64,000 bases of DNA, taken from NCBI GenBank assembly GCA_012295275.1, contig CM022665.1:17584410-17648409 (forward strand), given 5' to 3'. The position numbers and the translations under genes are program-made. Positions 60,384 through 64,000 of this stretch are shown here, one piece after another; position 1 is the first letter of the stretch; every line of letters starts with the position of its first letter. Below the pieces are notes generated by a model. It searched no databases and was not told where the DNA came from. It worked only from the letters and a program-made list of their open reading frames with translations. The DNA comes from Chrysomallon squamiferum (taxonomy: Eukaryota; Mollusca; Gastropoda; Neomphalida; Peltospiridae).

Positions 60384-62359
60384 AAAAATAAACATTAAAA
60401 TAACAACATGTGAACAGAGCACTTCAGTTAGATGAAATACCTGATCAAAGAAGAAGAGATTTTCAAGTTTTAAAAAGAGCAAGTTTATTAGTTTTAAATA
60501 CATAAAAAAAATTTAAATTTAAAAAAACCCTGAGATTACATTGTGACAAATAGGCTCAACTAATTCTGTGCTGATCAGTATGGTTTTTCATTTTTGTGAA
60601 TGTTTTTAACACTGTAGGCCACTCTCGTTCCATTCTGAATGGAATTTGACATCCTGTTTGTTGCACCATTTTAAAAAAAAAAAAAAAAAAAAAATATTGA
60701 CAGGTTATTCCTTTAATTTTAAATGTGTGTTATGTACAGAGATAATTTTATGTACCTGCTTGGTTAAACTTGAAGTAAATTTGTGTACCATGTTTTTTAA
60801 AAATGTTTCTGAAGGTTGGCACAAGAGCTCTTTACACAAAAATTACTAAATGTTTAAAAAAAAAAAAGTGAAGATTTATTGAAAATTTGTTGAAAATCAC
60901 CATTATGTGACCAAATAATTTTTATCCAATCATATATATATGTGCAAAATGAAATTAGTGGGGTTTTTTTTATGAAGTGCAAATTTTTAATGTTCTGGTA
61001 TTTCCTTTAACCTTTAGGTGATTGATCTAATTTCAAAACAATTCATTAGAAAACTAATTTTTAAATTTACATTTTCTGGGGGGTTTTCATGTTTTTTTTC
61101 TTCAGAATATAAACTTCAAAACAATTTTTATAGCTTGATCATTACTGTTTATCATATAAACTGTCAAAAGTTTCAAGCAGATCTTTGAGAAGCTTAATCA
61201 AAGAAAGTGCTACTTTTAACATGTTTTTATTACTTGAGTCTTTTAAATACAATTGTATTAATATCCACTCTGTTCTTTGAGGAATATCTGACACATTTTA
61301 CCAAATACACCTGAAAGCCTAATGGTATATATGTATGTTGTAGCATACTGTTGATAAATGGTATGAAGCATTTCAGTGTAAAAGAAAATGTGTGGGTATT
61401 AAAATATTGTCACAGTAGCAATTTGTTCTATGAATTATTGTTCTGTAGATTATCAGGTTTTAAACTGTCTAGAAATGATTTATGTATATAGTAAAAATAT
61501 AAAACATTTCTTTTCCTTCTTTTTTTTTTTATTCCTCTTGATTTTGTTTTGACAATAAATGAAAAAATAAATGCATGTTACAGAGTTTTTGTATTTTATT
61601 TTATCATATAAGTGTTTTTATTTTTAAAACTAAATCAACCTAACATCCTGATAAAAAAAACACTTAATCACTCCCAGCACCTAGTTGATACACAGTATCA
61701 CTTGTACACGTTCACCTAACATACAAATTTATAACAATCACAGATTTCTGAATATTATGTAAAATAACTGCACTGTAAATTTAATGAACAAAAGATTTAA
61801 ATATATTTTGTACACAAAACATATTAAGTTTAACTTTTTGTTCTAGTTAATAATTAACTAAAAAAAACTAAGTATATGAACTTTTAGGTCAAAAATTTGT
61901 AAACAGTATCTTTTATGGGGGTTTTTGCTGGGGATTTTAAAGCATTTTAGTGTGCAAACAAATTCCTTATTGCCATGCATCTGTTCAAGAAACAACTATT
62001 ATTTGGAAGTGACAAATATTTGACTATTTGTATTTTAAAAATCATAAATTCTATTTTTCACAATTTTGGATTTTCTTTTAACAAAGGCTTTCATCCCTAA
62101 AATGATGTGACATTTTGGTTCATTGCAGTTTGGTGACAGTTGAAAATGTAAATACAAATATTTTCTCACTTTCAGACATGTTTTACTGGGTTATTTTGTA
62201 AAGATTAATCACACTGGCAAAATGACTTTAAAAAATAGCTCTTGTTCCCTCAATATTTTTGAAATTGCGTGTTAAATTGGAATAAATTATTGATGAACAG
62301 TAATTATTTATCAAAAGATAAAGCACTGATTTCAACATACTGTCACATTTGATATGATT
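60384..62359. other. Convergent 3' region between SRRM1 and the SLC35F-like gene
   Basis: No coding exon could be supported. It should hold the 3' UTRs of both convergent genes. It contains a poly-A run at 60671-60692, several short A/T tracts and GGGG-T(6+) motifs, and no recognisable transposon. Repeat units begin near 62360. Confidence 0.6.
61554..61571 (+). terminator. Candidate SRRM1 polyadenylation signals
   Basis: Two AATAAA hexamers (61554-61559 and 61566-61571) lie ~1.2 kb after the SRRM1 stop codon, followed by GT-rich sequence. They are the best-placed pair before the convergent gene, but such hexamers are common in this base composition. Confidence 0.35.
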
Positions 62360-62660
62360 CTCATCTGGACCAATTATCTACTGATTTGATGGATTAAACA
62401 ATGTTTTGAAGAGATACTTACATTGGAATCAATTATCATCTCTCCTACAGGTGAATTAAACACCAGTTTGAAAATACTGATAATTGTACTGGATCACTAA
62501 TCACCTATTTGTGCATAAAACTGATTTGAAGAGATGGATCAGCATATTTTCAGTCAATTAACTGCTTGTGAATAGATTAATCTTGATATTTAGATTGGAC
62601 ATCATTAGTGAACACAAAAGACTGTCTTGGCTGGATTAATTATCTGTTTACTGTTCTCAT
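62360..62660. repeat. Minisatellite overlapping the stop codon of the SLC35F-like gene
   Basis: About five imperfect 60-80-base units start at CTGGACCAATTATCTACTG (~62364), TTGGAATCAATTATCATC (~62423), CTGGATCACTAATCACC (~62489), CAGTCAATTAACTGC (~62551) and CTGGATTAATTATCTG (~62630). The last holds the minus-strand stop codon (TTA at 62640-62642). TTTGAAGAGAT recurs inside the units. Confidence 0.75.
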
Positions 62661-63768
62661 CCCAGTTGGCTTTACTGAATATAGAGCAACACCACCAATA
62701 ATAAAGGTGAATGCAACAAAGTACAAAATATGGAACTGAAAAAAAGAAGAAGAAAAAGTCACCTTTGTAAATATTTCACAAATTAAATTATATACTTAGT
62801 TGGAGTATTTGCAGGCTTTGTATATAACCGAATATATATATTATTTTATCACAATTTCTAACCAAATTTAACCGTTTGTTAAAATCTTAAAATGTTGTGG
62901 TCAGATTAAAATGTTTAAAAATTCATTATTAATTCATCTATTCAAGAGAACTACTAATCATACTTCCATTTTTGGAAAATTATTACAATATAATATACTA
63001 AATTAACAATTTTATTTTTATTTTCAGTGAAAGTTTCAATTAATAAAATATGTGTTTAATATATTTTCTGTTGAAAACTCAAATATGGTTTGATAAAGAG
63101 TTCAGGTAATCAGGGGAAAAGTGAAAACAGAACCAATTAAATTTTCGAAATTTTACCTGATACTTGAATATGAAGATTCCAAGAATGACAGTGTAAAAAT
63201 CGGCAGACAATATGGAAATGTTCGCCACTGTTGCACTTGTACTTTTTATTATTACTGTCATGCACGTGTAAAGCAGAAATTGACAAGCAAGAAATCCCAA
63301 CCAAGGCAAAACTGTAATAAAAATAAAATGTATTACCATTGTTACATAAATTTTAATATTTAATCTGAATATCACTCTTGTTTAACAACATTAAATGTAA
63401 ATCAACAAATATCTGTTTTTGTTCGTGATATATTGCTTACATATAGTTATATCTTTTAAAAATGGCAACTTCCATGAACTGCCATACACTTACTAGGTTA
63501 TTGTAATATTTTATTAGTAGTAAAGGTTAATATTAAAACTAAAATTTATTATGCTTTACATTTGCATCATCACTTTAACAAGCAGCAAATTAAATATTCA
63601 AAAAGTATTCAGGCTAGTCGTTACAAGCTTCATGGATATTTTAAAAATAAAATGTATGTACACAAAAAGTGTCAGTTGATGAGTCAGAAGCAGATGTTAA
63701 AATGTAACTCACTTATTTTGTATGATGTGAAGTCTAGTTTGTCCACTTCGCTGCTTTCAAGAAGTGTA
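62640..63768 (-). CDS. SLC35F-like: SLC35F1/F2-like solute carrier, C-terminal exons
   Basis: Three exons are visible on the minus strand: 63768-63713, 63311-63157 and 62735-62640 (stop). Earlier exons lie beyond the right edge. The phases fit (two bases carried in, then A + TT = Ile, then phase 0). The middle exon gives LPWLGFLACQFLLYTCMTVI, then STSATVANISILSADFYTVI, LGIFIFKYQ. The SATxxN(L/I)(S/G)(I/L)L(T/S)AD(L/F)Y pattern is typical of the SLC35F1/F2/F6 branch of drug/metabolite-type transporters. The last exon encodes one more membrane helix (ILYFVAFTFIIGGVALYS) and a short tail VKPTGMRTVNR. The substrate cannot be told from this part. It converges on SRRM1. Confidence 0.8.
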
Positions 63769-64000
63769 CTAAAATTAAATAAGCATGATTGAAAATAAAT
63801 AAAAATTTAAACCTAAACCATCTCGTTTTGTTAAAATACACCATCTGGCCAAATGAAAAATAATTTTGTTAAGTTTCACCTATGTATTTAAAACATTTGG
63901 TTATGTATTTTTAAAATAATTTCCAAATAATCTATTAATTTGGGGCTAGTCCTGAAAATTAATAATTTAGAAATGTTAAATTTCTGTTTTCACTTAAAGT

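Noticed and set aside
1-64000. CRISPR arrays, tRNA or rRNA genes, bacterial operons, phage or viral genes
   Set aside because: None seen. The tandem arrays have diverged units without unique spacers, and no cloverleaf or rRNA-like stretch was found.

Overview
The window looks like nuclear DNA from an invertebrate animal. It is strongly AT-rich (about 70% or more by eye). Its genes are split into many short exons by introns of roughly 0.1-3 kb with GT-AG borders, and it carries dense microsatellites and small DNA-transposon remnants. Nothing bacterial, viral or organellar was seen. A lophotrochozoan such as a mollusc is my best guess, but only from general genome style, so confidence is low. 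All gene models below were built by hand: exon borders were chosen so that codon phase carries through each junction, and products were named from remembered families. No database search was possible.

Layout from left to right. (1) 294-15382, minus strand: the first ~1,100 residues of an RNF213 (mysterin)-like giant E3 ligase. It has paired CxxC zinc ribbons, lysine-rich blocks and a CBM20-like module, and runs off the left edge. (2) 15391-21030: a repeat-laden spacer between two divergent genes, with a diverged tandem duplication of ~1.1 kb units. (3) 21031-33425, plus strand: a 15-exon gene for an ~841-residue protein made of a duplicated pair of SPRY-like modules, ending in a basic tail and a CaaX box (CLIL). 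(4) 33426-39110: AT-rich 3' flank with repeats. (5) 39997-48155, minus strand: a 13-exon gene for a secretory-pathway protein with a signal peptide, a JmjC/cupin fold that seems to lack its iron ligands, an EF-hand, and a Lys-rich tail ending in a KDEL-like HEEL. (6) 48838-60383, plus strand: a complete SRRM1 (SRm160) splicing co-activator, head-to-head with the JmjC gene across ~0.7 kb. (7) 62640 to the right edge, minus strand: the C-terminal exons of an SLC35F-type transporter, convergent with SRRM1.

Two themes stand out. First, four tandem arrays abut or overlap a gene landmark: a 5' splice site, a 3' splice site and two stop-codon regions. In the two splice-site arrays the repeat unit clearly resembles that landmark. 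Second, several well-supported coding exons are out of frame by exactly one base, at or near A-runs. This affects the RNF213-like gene (three places), the SPRY gene (one) and the JmjC gene (one). Uncorrected homopolymer errors are the simplest explanation, but real slippage or polymorphism should be tested. The genes share no evident pathway, although RNF213-like and multi-SPRY proteins are both plausible innate-immunity components.
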